Shown: positions 25,063 to 35,820 of the stretch, one piece after another | How the letters are laid out: every line of letters begins with the position of its first letter | Numbering within the stretch: the stretch's first letter is position 1 | Assembly: GCA_034509425.1 (NCBI GenBank) | Contig: JAVTVJ010000786.1 | Coordinates: forward strand, 558,001-622,000 | Length of the DNA stretch: 64,000 nt | Reading direction: 5' to 3' | Source of the DNA: Eopsaltria australis | Taxonomy: Eukaryota > Chordata > Aves > Passeriformes > Petroicidae | Notes under the pieces: model-generated | The model's input: only the letters and a program-made list of their open reading frames with translations | Told to the model about the DNA's origin: nothing | Database searches by the model: none | Made by a program: the position numbers and the translations under genes

Positions 25063-26031
25063 GTGAGTGTGGAAACACTTGTGGATGTAGACATACGTTG
25101 AGGAGAGGCAGTGGTGGATGTGTGTTTGTGTTTGCTGAGGAGGGTGCGTGTGCTGGGGGACCCCGGTCACTACACGGTGCAATGAGCTTTCTCAGCATGT
25201 GGTGCCAGATCTGCTCTGAAGTAGTTCCAGACCATGGAGGTGTTTGACTAATTTTGCCTGCTGATGTACAGACTAGCTGTGTACCTGTGTGTGTGCACAT
25301 GTGTGTGTGTCTGTACATGTGACATATGTCTCTGGTTGGCTGTGTGTCTGTTTGTGGGCAGACGTGTATCTATCCAGCTGCACAGATAGATAAATCTGTG
25401 TTTAGTTTCTGCCAGTCCGTGTTTGTAGAGGTATAGTTTGAAGTGGATCTGACCATGTTACTGCTGTCCCTGTGCTGTGTCCCTGGTGGCTCTCCCGGGT
25501 GTTAGTGCAGGCCCGTAGCTGTGGCAGCCAGATCTGGGCCCACTGAGGAGCTGGTTTGCTGGCGAGGCGAGGGCAGCTCTGGGGGGCTGTGGTGGCAGAG
25601 GGTCCCGCCTGTGCTGAGCCCATGGGTGTGGGAAGCGGAGCACAGCAGGGGCGGCAGGGCCAGCGGGGTGAGGCGAGGTGGTGGCCACGGGCTCCCAGCA
25701 CGGGCAGGGAGCCGGTGGCTGGTGGCAGGAGCCCCGTTCCCGGTTCCACGTGGCCGCGAGCCCCGTGCCCTGCCCGGTGTGGCCGCAGGTGGGGATGTGG
25801 GTGGGGGTGGCCATGGGCAACCCCTGCTGCCCCGCTGCCTGCCCGTCGGCCCCCGTGCATGCCTAGTCTTGTTACCGTTGTACACGGCATCCGGTGATTT
25901 GTTTTTATTTGTTTTTTCTCACCTCCCCAAATGCACTGCTGCCCCCATGACGCACCTCTGCTTGCTGTTTATGTTAATGCGCTTGACCCCACTGGCCATT
26001 GCCATCATGTGCTCGCTGCCTGCTAATTAAG
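25063..26031 (+). other. MBNL1: MBNL1 intron 4
   Basis: GT-AG intron of 969 bases. It holds a TG-rich microsatellite-like stretch at about 25275-25345, a very GC-rich middle (25520-25865) and then the AG-free regulatory zone leading to exon 5. The 3' end of this intron is known in vertebrates to be strongly conserved and to take part in MBNL1 autoregulation. Confidence 0.95.
25867..26029 (+). promoter_or_regulatory. MBNL1: Long AG-exclusion zone with YGCY cluster upstream of exon 5
   Basis: From the AG at 25865-25866 to the acceptor AG at 26030-26031 there is no AG dinucleotide for 163 bases. A pyrimidine-rich tract lies at about 25899-25927, some 105-130 bases upstream of the exon, and contains 'ctcac', a good match to the branch-point consensus yUnAy. 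The 100 bases next to the exon are not pyrimidine-rich. About ten YGCY motifs occur between 25937 and 26024, including four in a row at 26010-26024. This fits the established model in which MBNL1 binds here and represses its own exon 5. The functional reading is inference from motif content. Confidence 0.8.
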
Positions 26032-26085
26032 ACTCAGTCGGCTGTCAAATCACTGAAGCGACCCCTCGAGGCAACCTTTGACCTG
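26032..26085 (+). CDS. MBNL1: MBNL1 coding exon 5: 54-nt nuclear-localisation exon
   Basis: This 54-nt exon gives 18 codons in phase 0 (TQSAVKSLKRPLEATFDL). It is the alternatively spliced exon that in MBNL1 supplies part of a bipartite nuclear localisation signal through KSLKRP, acting with the basic PKRPALEK of exon 6. It is included in fetal muscle and in myotonic dystrophy and skipped in adult tissue, so it decides nuclear versus mixed localisation. Acceptor is 'tgctaattaag', lacking an adjacent pyrimidine tract; donor is CTG|gtactat, a non-ideal donor. Both features suit a regulated exon. Skipping keeps the frame. Confidence 0.97.
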
Positions 26086-26849
26086 GTACTATGACCTTTC
26101 ACCTTTTAGCTTGGCATGTAGCTGTATCGTAGAGTCGAGTTTGGGGTTAATGTGTAGAGATGGAACATCCCGGTTTCCCTCCCCACATCCCTGGCAAAGG
26201 GCGTGTGGGCGGCTGGGCCAGGCTGGGCGCCCTCCCTGCAGCCCCTGCCGCCCCTGCGCCCCGCCGGCCCCTTCCCGTCCCCTCCCCTGACCCCTGAGCC
26301 CCCCCGGGTGCCAGCGCAGGGGCGTTGGCATGGCTTGGTGGCGCGGAGGTGGCGCGCGCCCTGCATGCCTGGGCAGCACTGGGGACTGGGGTGTCACCAC
26401 GGCCCTGCCATCCGCTCCGGACGGTGACAATTAACATGGCTTCTGGTGTGATCCTCATGGAGCTGGCAGTGCTGCTTCCCTGAGAGCCTCGCTCCTGGCC
26501 CAGCCCGAAGCTTTCCCGTGGTACTGATGCCGGTGCCCGTAGCGGCTGTCCTGCCGATCCCTGTGCCGCTCTAGTGGTAGGCAAATAGTGCTCCCTGGAA
26601 AGCTGTTCCTTGCCTTTTATTTGGTAGTTCAGTCTGCTATGCCGCTTGCTTGCTCATGGAGAAACATGGTGCTGCCTGGTTATTTTGCCTTCTACTGATT
26701 TTTCTTTTTTCCTTTTTCTGTCTCCTTTTCTCCTCCCTTTTTCCCTCCCTCCCTCCCTCCCTCCTCCATACCCCACCCACCCCCTCCTTTTTTTTTTTTT
26801 TTTTTCTTTTTGTTACTGGACTTTATTTTTATACCCATCCACCATTCAG
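26086..26849 (+). other. MBNL1: MBNL1 intron 5
   Basis: GT-AG intron of 764 bases. The first 80 bases contain GCATG at 26114-26118 and look like the conserved flank of exon 5. A GC-rich block (26160-26430) holds a full TGCATG at 26362-26367, the RBFOX-type motif. Its 3' quarter is the polypyrimidine-rich AG-free zone described separately. Confidence 0.95.
26662..26847 (+). promoter_or_regulatory. MBNL1: Long AG-exclusion zone and extreme pyrimidine tract upstream of exon 6
   Basis: No AG occurs for 186 bases between the AG at 26660-26661 and the acceptor AG at 26848-26849. Inside lies a nearly pure pyrimidine run from about 26699 to 26815, including CCCT repeats and an 18- to 21-base T run. 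After it come about 35 mixed bases ('gttactggac...ccaccattcag'). Several overlapping branch points and binding sites for PTB or MBNL-type regulators are possible. Confidence 0.75.
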
Positions 26850-27003
26850 GGAATTCCTCAAGCTGTACTTCCCCCCTTACCAAAGAGGCCTGCGCTTGAA
26901 AAAACCAATGGTGCCACCGCAGTCTTTAACACTGGTATCTTCCAATACCAGCAAGCTCTTGCCAACATGCAGTTACAGCAGCATACAGCCTTTCTCCCAC
27001 CAG
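26850..27003 (+). CDS. MBNL1: MBNL1 coding exon 6
   Basis: This 154-nt exon starts in phase 0 and ends one base into a glycine codon (CCA CCA G|gtaagtg, a near-perfect donor). It encodes [18 protein letters not shown], then [19 protein letters not shown], ending AFLPPG. The PKRPALEK patch provides basic residues that work with exon 5 in nuclear import. The exon's frame is also open upstream for 204 bases and downstream to 27305, so retained intron 6 would give a longer unrelated tail. Because it ends in phase 1, what follows (exon 7, 8 or 9) decides the C-terminal frame. Confidence 0.97.
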
Positions 27004-30000
27004 GTAAGTGCTTCTCTGGCACCTTTGCAGGGGAGGGATGGGGGGAGTTCTGGAGCAAGCACAGTAGGAGGCAGCTGTTTGTTGCTGGAGCCGCTGGTGC
27101 CAGGCACAAGCAGCCCCTCCAGCCATGGCACAGCTGTGCCCGGTGCCCCTGGGCAGAGGAGGGGCTGCCTGTGGCAACGCTGGCTTCTCTCTGCTCCTTT
27201 CAGAAGCTGGGGGGTGTTTTCCTGTCTAACAAAATCAGCATCGTGCTCTGTCACCCCAAATCAGAATTGAAAATCTCCTCTCTCCTTCCTCTTTCCCTGG
27301 ATTAACTGCTCTTCCTTCCACATCCCTCAGCTGTTGTGCTTGTTCCGTTGTGAGAGCCCTTGGCCTCGGCAGTGGTGGCCTTGAGTCACACACACCAAGG
27401 GCTTGATTTTAATGTTTTAATGAGGTGCAGTGATCCCAGGCAGCCTCACAGGTGGAGAATAACAAACTTAGACAAGAAGTCACAGTTTGGGCCTCCACCA
27501 CTGATGTCTCAGGGCTGGTCTTGGACTGAGTAAAGCCAAGTGCTTGTTCTCAGCTAGGAGTGACCAGCTTTACACCTGTCCTGGTGTAATTTCTGAGGAG
27601 TTGTTGCCTGTACTACATACCAAGCAGAAATCCCTTTGGAGAACTAGAGATGGGACATAAAGCTGGAATATCTGCATTGGTTCTGCGAATGGCACTGCAT
27701 GAGAAATGATCCCTACTATGTCCCGGGAGCTTCTGCCCTTAGTTACGCAGCTGAGGAGTTTGTTACACCTGAACGCACACTAAAGCAGCACCATCATTCC
27801 AGGGCGTGTTCACAGCCCAGCTGATAGATGTGCCCTCAAAAATGGGAAAGAGTCTGTGAGGACAGCCCTTCATAATGCAGACTGGGAAGGGGAAGAAATG
27901 CAGCTGATCAGTCTTTACCCAAAAAATTAAAGGATTTTATCCTAAACATTTTTGGCAAGTATGTTCCCAGGAGTTCAATATAATGCCCTTTACTGTTCAG
28001 TCTTGGTCTGGCATACAACCAACATGTGTACTTCAAATGGCACAAAAATCAGTTTCTTGATCTAGTGCATTTTAATAATGTATTTAGTTCCAAAAATGCA
28101 TTGCAGCTACTGAAATGTATCAGTAAATGTTGCAAAGCTTGCTGGAGTCAATAGCAAGATGTGTTGAGTAAGCTGTAGGTCAGATCCCTAGCCCACATCT
28201 TAAAACCCATATAAAAATGTATATGTGGTCACAGACTCATGGAACCACAGAATGGTTTGGGTTGGGAAGGATCTTAAAGACCACCTTCCTTGTTCCAAGC
28301 CCCCTGCCATGGGGGGACACCTTCCAACAGACCAGGTTGCTCAGAGCCCCAACCACAAAGACTCGGAGTCTTCCTGTGAATGTTAAACAATTCACAGATC
28401 TCTTTTGGCACAGCATAACCAGTGGAGTCTGTAAACTGAAATTTTCCAACCTCCATGAAAGCAGCGAGGGCCTGGATGGTTTCTGGAAGTGCTGGAGCTG
28501 TCCTAGGACTTCCCCTTGGAACTCAGGAGCTGGGGTTGTTTGTGTGTGCCAGACCCAATTTGCACCTCATCATTGACTGGGGTCTTTCCCAGTCAATTGG
28601 CTCTTCCACACACCTTACCTCAGCTCTTCCTCCAGCAGATCCACACTGAAACCTCCAGGAGCTTGGCAGTGAGGCTTCATTAGACCTTTCCTAACCACTG
28701 AACAGGTTTCTTGTGAATATGTTACACAAGAAAAGTAATGGAGTTTTTAGCATGAGGTATTATAAATTCTCTCTTTATATTTTTCAGATAGCGGCAGTTT
28801 GAGCTTTCCAGTAATCCAGTACTTTTCAAAAAGTTTGAAAAATGTCTTTGCCATCTTGCCCTTTTTAGTTTTTCCCACTTCCAATGAACTGGGATCAGTT
28901 CCTGTTTGGGCACAGTCACCTGAAAATAGAGCTTCTCCATGTGTCCCTACGCAGCGACAGAGAGCACAGAGTGTGGGTGCCCCCAGCTCCACGGCCATGG
29001 AGCAGGGCCAGGGCAGCTCAGGGGGATCTGAATTAAAGTGATGTTTTTCAGGTTCAGACACCCAAGGTGTAAGTGCTCATTTGTATTCCTAGTTGCTCCA
29101 GGCAGGGTATGGAGGAGGGCTGGAGGGCAGGACACCTGCAGAACCTACACAGGGTGGGTGTGCCCAGGGCTGGTCCCCTGTGGGGGATCTGGGCAGGACC
29201 CTCCTCTCTGCACGACACTTCACTCCTCATGTTCTCCCACTGATATTCCAGAAAACCTTAGATACCTCTTTTGAATTGTAAGGCATTGTTCTGACAGGCT
29301 GTGTGCCAGGGATGTAAAGCACATCCAGGGATCATCCATGCCTGGGAGTGGACACTGCACTTCAGCACACCTTGAAGTGATTAAATGTTCTTTAGACACT
29401 TGTATCACCTCTCTCAACTAAAGCTCCCTTCTTGAGGTGTCCCCGAAACCTTGGCTACTGGAAGCTGTCCCCAGACTGAGAGGGGAGTTTAGGGGTGTTG
29501 TAAGAAAGAACCAGGAGCAATTGTGCTGTTGGAATAAGGGGAGCTAGTCTGCAGAGTCAGGAGGCTCTGCATGCCTGGGTGGTGCTCACAGCTTGGTTTG
29601 GTCCCTGGGTCCTGGCTGCCAACTGGGAACACCTCGGCAGACGGGGGTGACCCTCCTGCTGTGAATGTGCAGAGCTCTGGTCTTCAGGCCTTTACCTGCT
29701 CCATGTCCTGCAGCAACTGGAGGCTGGCTGGAGAGTGCTCCTGGGGGCAGCTGGGTGACCCTGCTGTGCCTCAGCTCCCTGTCCCCTCAGGTGTGCAGCT
29801 GTTCTGCCCTGGGTGTGTCCCCCAGGTGACCAGAATGTCTTTGGGAAGCGAGGTCCTCCAGAGGAAGGGGTCAGGCTGGCAGGATGCTCCCAGGAGTTGG
29901 TGCAGCTGTGAGGAGCAGGATTGCAGCTGGCAGCTGAACCCCAGAGCCAGTGTGGAAAGGTTGCAGCTACCTCTGCATCCTCTTAACCTGTTGTGTATTT

Positions 30001-32076
30001 GTTCAATTACTGCAGCTTCAGCACCAGTGACTCTCTTGTTCCTGGCTGGGACTCACTGCCCAGAGGCTTTTCTAAAGCACCTTCCTCCCTGGGGCTGTTG
30101 GGCCTGTGCAAAACCACTGCTCTCCCCCAAAACATCAGGGAGGGAAAGGTCCCACATCACTGCTCACCTCCATGGGAGTGCTTGTGCTGTCTGGAGTGTT
30201 GTTTTTAATTAGGCTTTAGTAGATTAGGCAGAAGAAATAGACTGAGGGGGATAATACAAGGGAGAAAAGAGAAAAAATAATTAAAACAACAGTAAACCTA
30301 GAATATTTATAAAAATAGCTTTATTGCACTGCAGAAATAATCTGGTTGTGAATTTATGGTCAGTTAAGTCAGAACATCCTCAAATTAAAATTCTGCCTGT
30401 GCCGAACAGCCAGGAAACATTGGAAGTGCACGTTCATTATTCATGTGTTCTCATTAGTCAGTCAAAGCTTCTGATGCCAAGCTGAATGTTAAGATCATAG
30501 CAAAAATTATTTTTATTATTGATAAGAGGGTCATATAGTATAATGTCTGTGTTTGGGCATTATGCCACCCCAACAAGTGTTCTACTTTTTGCCTCATGTT
30601 CATTTGTTTCAATTCCCTTTCAAAAACTGTATGCACTGGTCATAATGTTAATGATGATAATTCAGGCTGAAATTTGGGGCTTTTAACTGATAAGCTTTAC
30701 AGAGTTGCTATAAATGCCCAGCTCATGTGTAGCATGCAGATACACCTGTGGGGGAGTGATGTTTCAGCTCTAAGGGAGGGGACAGAGCTGTGTGAATGGA
30801 GCATCCTGCAGAGCCACAGCTCAGAGCTGCCTCTCTGTAACCTCATTAATGCCTCTGAGAGCCCATAAGAGGGACTGAGAAAGCAATTTTGCTTACTGTT
30901 TGTACTTTTTAGACAAATTCTGCTCCCTTTTTTAATCTTGCAAGTGATCCCATTGGCTTCAGCCATAGTTTGTGCCTGGGGAGGTCAGGAGAGGTGCCCT
31001 TCCTTTACCCTTTCTTTGTGACTGTTCCCAGTCTCTTCCATGACATAGAGGAGTAATTAGGAAAGATGATGATGCCCTTGCCTTAAAGATAGAGCAGTGA
31101 CAGAGGATAACCTTGGCCCCAGCAGGAATTAAATTGTCCGACTTCTCCCCTGCACAGTGAAATGCTCCTGAGGCTGTGCGTCCCCTCCAGCATTGGCACC
31201 GGCTGGAGCCATTTCCTGTCCCCTGTGCAGTCCCAGGATGTCACAGAGGCAGCACTGCCTGCCTGCCTCTGGCAGCCTGCTGCCATATCTTGCCATTTAG
31301 ACTGCAATCCCATTCCCAGATTTCAGAGTTTATTTCAGTTTCTGCTGTGTCAGTCATCATTAACAGTGTTAGTCGATGTTATTTGTTAGATTAAAAAGTA
31401 AGTAATTTATTAAAAATGGATATTCTGGAAGATCACAAATGTTTATCATCTTGGAAGCAGAAATAGAAGATTGTGAGATCAGTCTGGTAGGAAGGCATTT
31501 TGTTGTGTAACGTAAAGAGATTTTCCAACTTGGTGGTACTTAAAAATTATGCCAGAATGATCCAGGGGAGAGGAGAGGAGAGGGAGAGGGAGAGGGTCTA
31601 CCACCTCCCACCATCCCTCTGCCTGGAGGGGTCCAGCTGTGCACAGCACTTCCTGAGCAGACACAGGGACAAGGACAGCAGGGCCTGTCCCTCTGGCCTC
31701 ACACTGGGGACTGCAGGCAGGGGTGAGTTTGAGGTATCTCTCTTGATCTGAGAAGAGCAGGGAAAGGACCATGAGAAGGCTTGTGTCAAAAGGCAGAAAG
31801 GTTTCATGAGCTGTGAGTTAGAGCTCAGGAAGGTTTTCCTGGCCGTGCCAGCACGGTCCCAGCACACTCCACCCGCTGCCCTGTCCCAAGGCGTCGTTTT
31901 AATGGATCACTGTGCTATTGTATGGTTTGATTGTGCTGACAGTTACATGCCACTGTGCCCATAATAACAATTTTTCTTCTTTGTTCAAATGAAATTTCTA
32001 ATTACACGTGTGATGGGTTGTTTTAATTCTTTTCCCTTTCCAAATCCACCTTCCTGTTGCAATGCATGATGAGCAG
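27004..32076 (+). other. MBNL1: MBNL1 intron 6
   Basis: GT-AG intron of 5073 bases. It contains a CR1 tail fragment at 28229-28345 and a purine-rich (GAGGGA-type) repeat at 31567-31597. The last 150 bases before exon 7 are AT- and pyrimidine-rich and include TGCATG at 32063-32068, eight bases from the exon. I see no additional exon. Confidence 0.95.
28229..28345 (-). mobile_element. CR1 LINE tail fragment
   Basis: Inverted CR1 3' end: 'accacagaatggtttgggt', 'aaggatcttaaagaccacc', 'ccatggggggacaccttcc' and 'ggttgctcagagcccc' occur in the usual order. It is truncated after about 115 bases. Confidence 0.9.
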
Positions 32077-32112
32077 GCTCAATATTGTGCATGACACCCG
32101 CTACAAGTGTTG
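32077..32112 (+). CDS. MBNL1: MBNL1 coding exon 7: 36-nt alternative exon
   Basis: This 36-nt exon is joined in phase 1 after exon 6: G|GC TCA ATA TTG..., giving GSILCMTPATSV with the last base carried into the next exon. In MBNL1 this small exon promotes self-association of the protein and is included in fetal or diseased muscle and in some tumours. Its length is a multiple of three, so skipping keeps the frame. The acceptor is a tandem GAGCAG and the donor is TTG|gtaggtg. An RBFOX-type TGCATG sits at 32063-32068, suggesting tissue-specific control. Confidence 0.96.
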
Positions 32113-32800
32113 GTAGGTGCCAGCTTTGTTTCTTGATTATCTTAAACCTGTGGTGCAGCTCACAGACCCTCAAAATCCACTGCTAGATTTAATGTTCAGC
32201 CCTCGTGCTAGTCCATCTCCCCAAGCCTCCTGCACTAACACCTGTCAATTAAATGCGATTGTTTGATTTAATTGACACGGACACGTAGATGTTGATTTTG
32301 TACAGCAGTTTTTAATTGCACATTGTTCCTTGGTGGATTTTGACTGGACTATGAGTTCCAGTATTTAGAAACTATCTTGTGTTAACTAAAGACTGTATCT
32401 TACCATAGCCATGTAGCTGTATTCTGTCCTTCTACAAGATTAATTTCTGTTAGCAGTAAATATTTGGGTTGAATTTTTAAAAGGCAAAAAATTTGTAAAT
32501 ATAAGGGCTTTGAAAAAACTCTCCTGTTGTTTTTCATATTGAAATGGTTAAGCTTGTTTGTGTCAATTTTCTTGATTTGATGGTAACAAGCATTTTCCCC
32601 TTTTTTTTTCTCTCTCATCTCCCTCCCTTCCCTCCCGGAATGTTGTCCTGCTTTGCACTGTGGTTGCATGTCACGCTGGCAATGATGTCTCGGGCTTTCT
32701 GCTGTGGTAAACCATGCTCAATGACCCTCCCACGTGTGGCTCTGGTCCCATACTGCTACACTCTTCTGTATGTTTGCTTATTTGATTTTCCTTCCGAAAG
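32113..32800 (+). other. MBNL1: MBNL1 intron 7
   Basis: Short GT-AG intron of 688 bases between two alternative exons. Its first part is AT-rich with the repeated 'tcaattaaatgcg' and 'atttaattgacac' (nearly inverted at 32245-32277). Its last 210 bases form the AG-free zone before exon 8. TGCATG occurs at 32665-32670. Confidence 0.95.
32591..32798 (+). promoter_or_regulatory. MBNL1: Very long AG-exclusion zone upstream of exon 8
   Basis: There is no AG for 208 bases between 32589-32590 and the acceptor AG at 32799-32800. A strong pyrimidine tract occupies about 32594-32636, right after possible branch sites ('cttgatt', 'tggtaac'), so the branch point may lie about 200 bases from the exon. The intervening 160 bases carry several YGCY motifs (for example in 'cctgctt', 'tctgctg', 'catgctc', 'tactgcta' and 'tttgctt') and one TGCATG. 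This suggests regulated use of exon 8. The distance is seen in the sequence; the branch point itself is inferred. Confidence 0.75.
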
Positions 32801-32895
32801 TTCCCATGGTGCACGGTGCTACGCCAGCCACTGTGTCTGCAGCAACAACATCTGCCACAAGTGTTCCCTTCGCTGCAACAGCCACAGCCAACCAG
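32801..32895 (+). CDS. MBNL1: MBNL1 coding exon 8: 95-nt alternative exon
   Basis: This 95-nt exon reads on from exon 7 or 6 as [20 protein letters not shown] and then [12 protein letters not shown], ending in phase 0. It is a Thr/Ala-rich, probably disordered C-terminal segment. Since 95 is not a multiple of three, skipping it shifts exon 9 into another frame and gives a short alternative tail. The acceptor 'cttccgaaag' has no nearby strong pyrimidine tract; the donor CAG|gtttgct is weak. Both fit alternative use. Confidence 0.96.
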
Positions 32896-35820
32896 GTTTG
32901 CTAATTTACAGCTTTGTTCCTTACAGACAACTCGAAATCGGTGCTTTAATGAGCATGGGGGTTTGGATCTGACCTCTTGTTGGCCTACACATTCTTTTGG
33001 AGAGCTGCAGCACAGCTTAATCAGCCCTTAGCCGCGCTCCAAAGGTGCTGCAGCTCCATTTCAGATGCTAAAAATAATTGACAGTAGAGTTTCTGACTCA
33101 GTCTTGACATTTATGGGCCATGCTGCTTATTTCTGCTCTCAGGGATGCAAAGAGCAGGGGATAATACACAAACCCATTATTTATTTCTGTTTCTGTGGAG
33201 CCAACAGCTCCTTTCAGGACAGAACCCAGGGAAAGCCAGGGGAGTCTTTGTGCAGAGGGGTTGCAGGTTCTTACAGTCTGAGTTTAGCAGTCCAAACATG
33301 TTCTGACTCTCCTCTTCCAAGTGTTAAACAAAACCGTGTGAGCTTGGGCCACACAGAAACTTCCTTGAAACCTTTGTTCCAGCTTTGTGATTCTCTTTGG
33401 AATGGCCCATTGCTTTGAACAGAGCTCAGTTAAGAAAATGCCCATTAGAGTCTGGGTTTGTTTCTCAATAGCCACCCCAGTCATTGCCGTGTTTGGATGT
33501 ATTTCAGGAATATGAGAGTAATGCTTTACCACGTAAGTGATTAGAAGTCCTCCCAGGAAAGCCAGAACCAATGCTCTAAAGATGAGTCCCTGGGCCAGAG
33601 GAGCGGCTGGAGCTGCACCTGAGCACAGAACGCTGTCAGAAGGGCAGATTTCTGTACAACACCTGGCTGAAAGCGCAACAATAAAAACATTTTAAAGAGC
33701 CTCCTGTTCCTCTTCTAAAAGCACATCATTTTTTGAGATTTACTGGGCAGTTAGTTGTTCATGCCATGAAGCTGTCAGTTCTGGTCTGATATGCTGGGCT
33801 TGCTTCCAGCTCAGTGGGATCACACGTGTGCCCCTTAGAAAAGGGAACTCCAGGTTCTCCTCAGCACTGTGCAAGTGTGGTGCTGTGTGTGGGATCAGCT
33901 GTGCAGGTAAATGTCAGTGTTGAGGCAGGCTTACCTGATGCACTCAGCTGCTGGCTGGTGACTCCTCAGGACACTCAGTGCTGCAGAGTGAGCCCCAGGG
34001 CCTCTGGCTTTGAGCCTTTGCACCTTTACCTGTTGAGCACTACCATTTGTGCTGCCCCAGCTGTACGTCCCTCGTTAACCTGTCTGCTTCCTCATCTCTC
34101 AAAAACACGATTCCCAAATGGCACCATTGCAGTGACACCTAGGCCTGCACTTCCCAAGCCTCCAAAGGGACCTGGATGTTGTAGAATTCCAAAAACAACC
34201 CAGGTTAGTCTGCTCAGCAGCTAGCACATTCTTCTCTTGAGAAATGTTTGCTGAATGAACAGGTCACTCAGGGCTTTAAACTTGGCCTAAGAATTTGTGT
34301 TTTGAAAAGCTAGGTCATGGGTGGGGCTGCCTCTGCATATGTGCCACCTCAGCAAGCAACCTCCCACGTGCCCAAAGTCCCTTAATACTGCAGTTTATTG
34401 CACCAGTTACTTTCAGTGTGTCTCTGTATCCTGTGCACGTCCTGAGGGTTGTGAGAACAAGATAAGCCACAGAAGTCATTGTTTTTAAATCATCTCTGTT
34501 AGTAACCATGCACTTCCCAGGCAGATCACAGGGAAAACTTTGTGCTGTAGAATCTGGTCATTTCATGCCTTTCCTGCCCCGAGCCTCATAACATACTTAG
34601 TGCAGTCTGCAGCCAAACCTCCATATATACATATATAGTCATATATGTATATACCACGTGAGCAATGCTGAAGGTATTTAATGCCCCCTGGTGCCATGTG
34701 CCTGCATGCCAAAGGCTAAAGATCTGGCCCTTTATCTTGCTGGGTTGGTGTGAAGGTCCTTGGTCTGTTCCACAGCACTGTCCCTGATGCTGCTCCAGTC
34801 GGGTGCCGCAGCCTGTCCAGCAGCAGTAGGAAAACATGGTATGAGAAACTTCATTCTGCTCCAGTCCCATTTCTGGGGAGTTGGCGATGCTGTGATGAGC
34901 TGCCAGGGGAGGAGAGGGCACACGGGTGGAACAACAATAGCAGGACCTGCCCATGAGTTAGCTGAGAAGGAACCCCGCATTCACTGGGCAGATTCACAGG
35001 CCAGCCTTGGTGCCTATCAGGCAAAAGGGTCTCTCCAAGTGGCACAGCCGTTTGCGATCGTGCAAATCCATTCTGTGTCCTGGGCCCCAGCACAGGTCCC
35101 TGTGCCTGGGCACCTCTGCTCCCCTGGGCGCTGCATGGCTGCAGTGCCCCGCAGCCAGGGTCCAGTGACATCTGTTGGTGGCACTGCTGGCAGTTGGCTC
35201 CCAGTGCAATCCTGCTTTTTTAAACTGGAAACTGAGCTGATGGGCACTTGAGGGGAGACACGTGCTGTGTCCTATTTGTGCTGCCGAACGTTTGGGGAAT
35301 TGTTTCCCTACCTGGGGAGGCTTTGCTCACCAGCAGCCACGGTGGGAAGGGCACAGCTCTTCTCTGGGTTTCCATCAGACATGAAAATCAAGCTCAGGGC
35401 ATCGTAGGTTTGGCATTCAAAACCCAGGACAGTGACAGCAGTGAACACTTCACAAAATCACACTGAAATGGGGCCACTGTAGAATTCATCATCTGAGACA
35501 CTGAAAGCACAGAATTTTGTGTAGGCCAACAAAAAGGGCTATTTTCAATTACTGCACTGCATGACTTGTAGATGTTAACTTCTGTTTCCTGAACAACCAG
35601 TAATACTTATTTGTATTGTCCATTAGTACTTAAGCCAGTGTTTTCCAGTTGTAAGTTGCTATTGTAGCACTTCAGTTGACTTTAACTTACAGTTATGATA
35701 TAAAATCCACCAACTCACAGCTGATCCTCCCTTTCCCAAACTGATGTTCTGTAGCAAATGCTGTGCCTCTGGGTGGGCTTGTTGCACGTTTCACTCATTG
35801 TTTACATTTCTTACCTGCAG
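32896..35820 (+). other. MBNL1: MBNL1 intron 8
   Basis: GT-AG intron of 2925 bases with a weak donor and a normal acceptor ('tttcttacctgcag'). It contains a perfect 13-bp inverted repeat at 34624-34653 and otherwise ordinary sequence. Confidence 0.95.
34624..34653 (+). repeat. Perfect 13-bp inverted repeat (AT hairpin)
   Basis: TATATACATATAT (34624-34636), a four-base AGTC loop, then ATATATGTATATA (34641-34653) form a perfect hairpin. It is followed by an E-box CACGTG at 34655-34660. It lies within intron 8. Confidence 0.9.
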
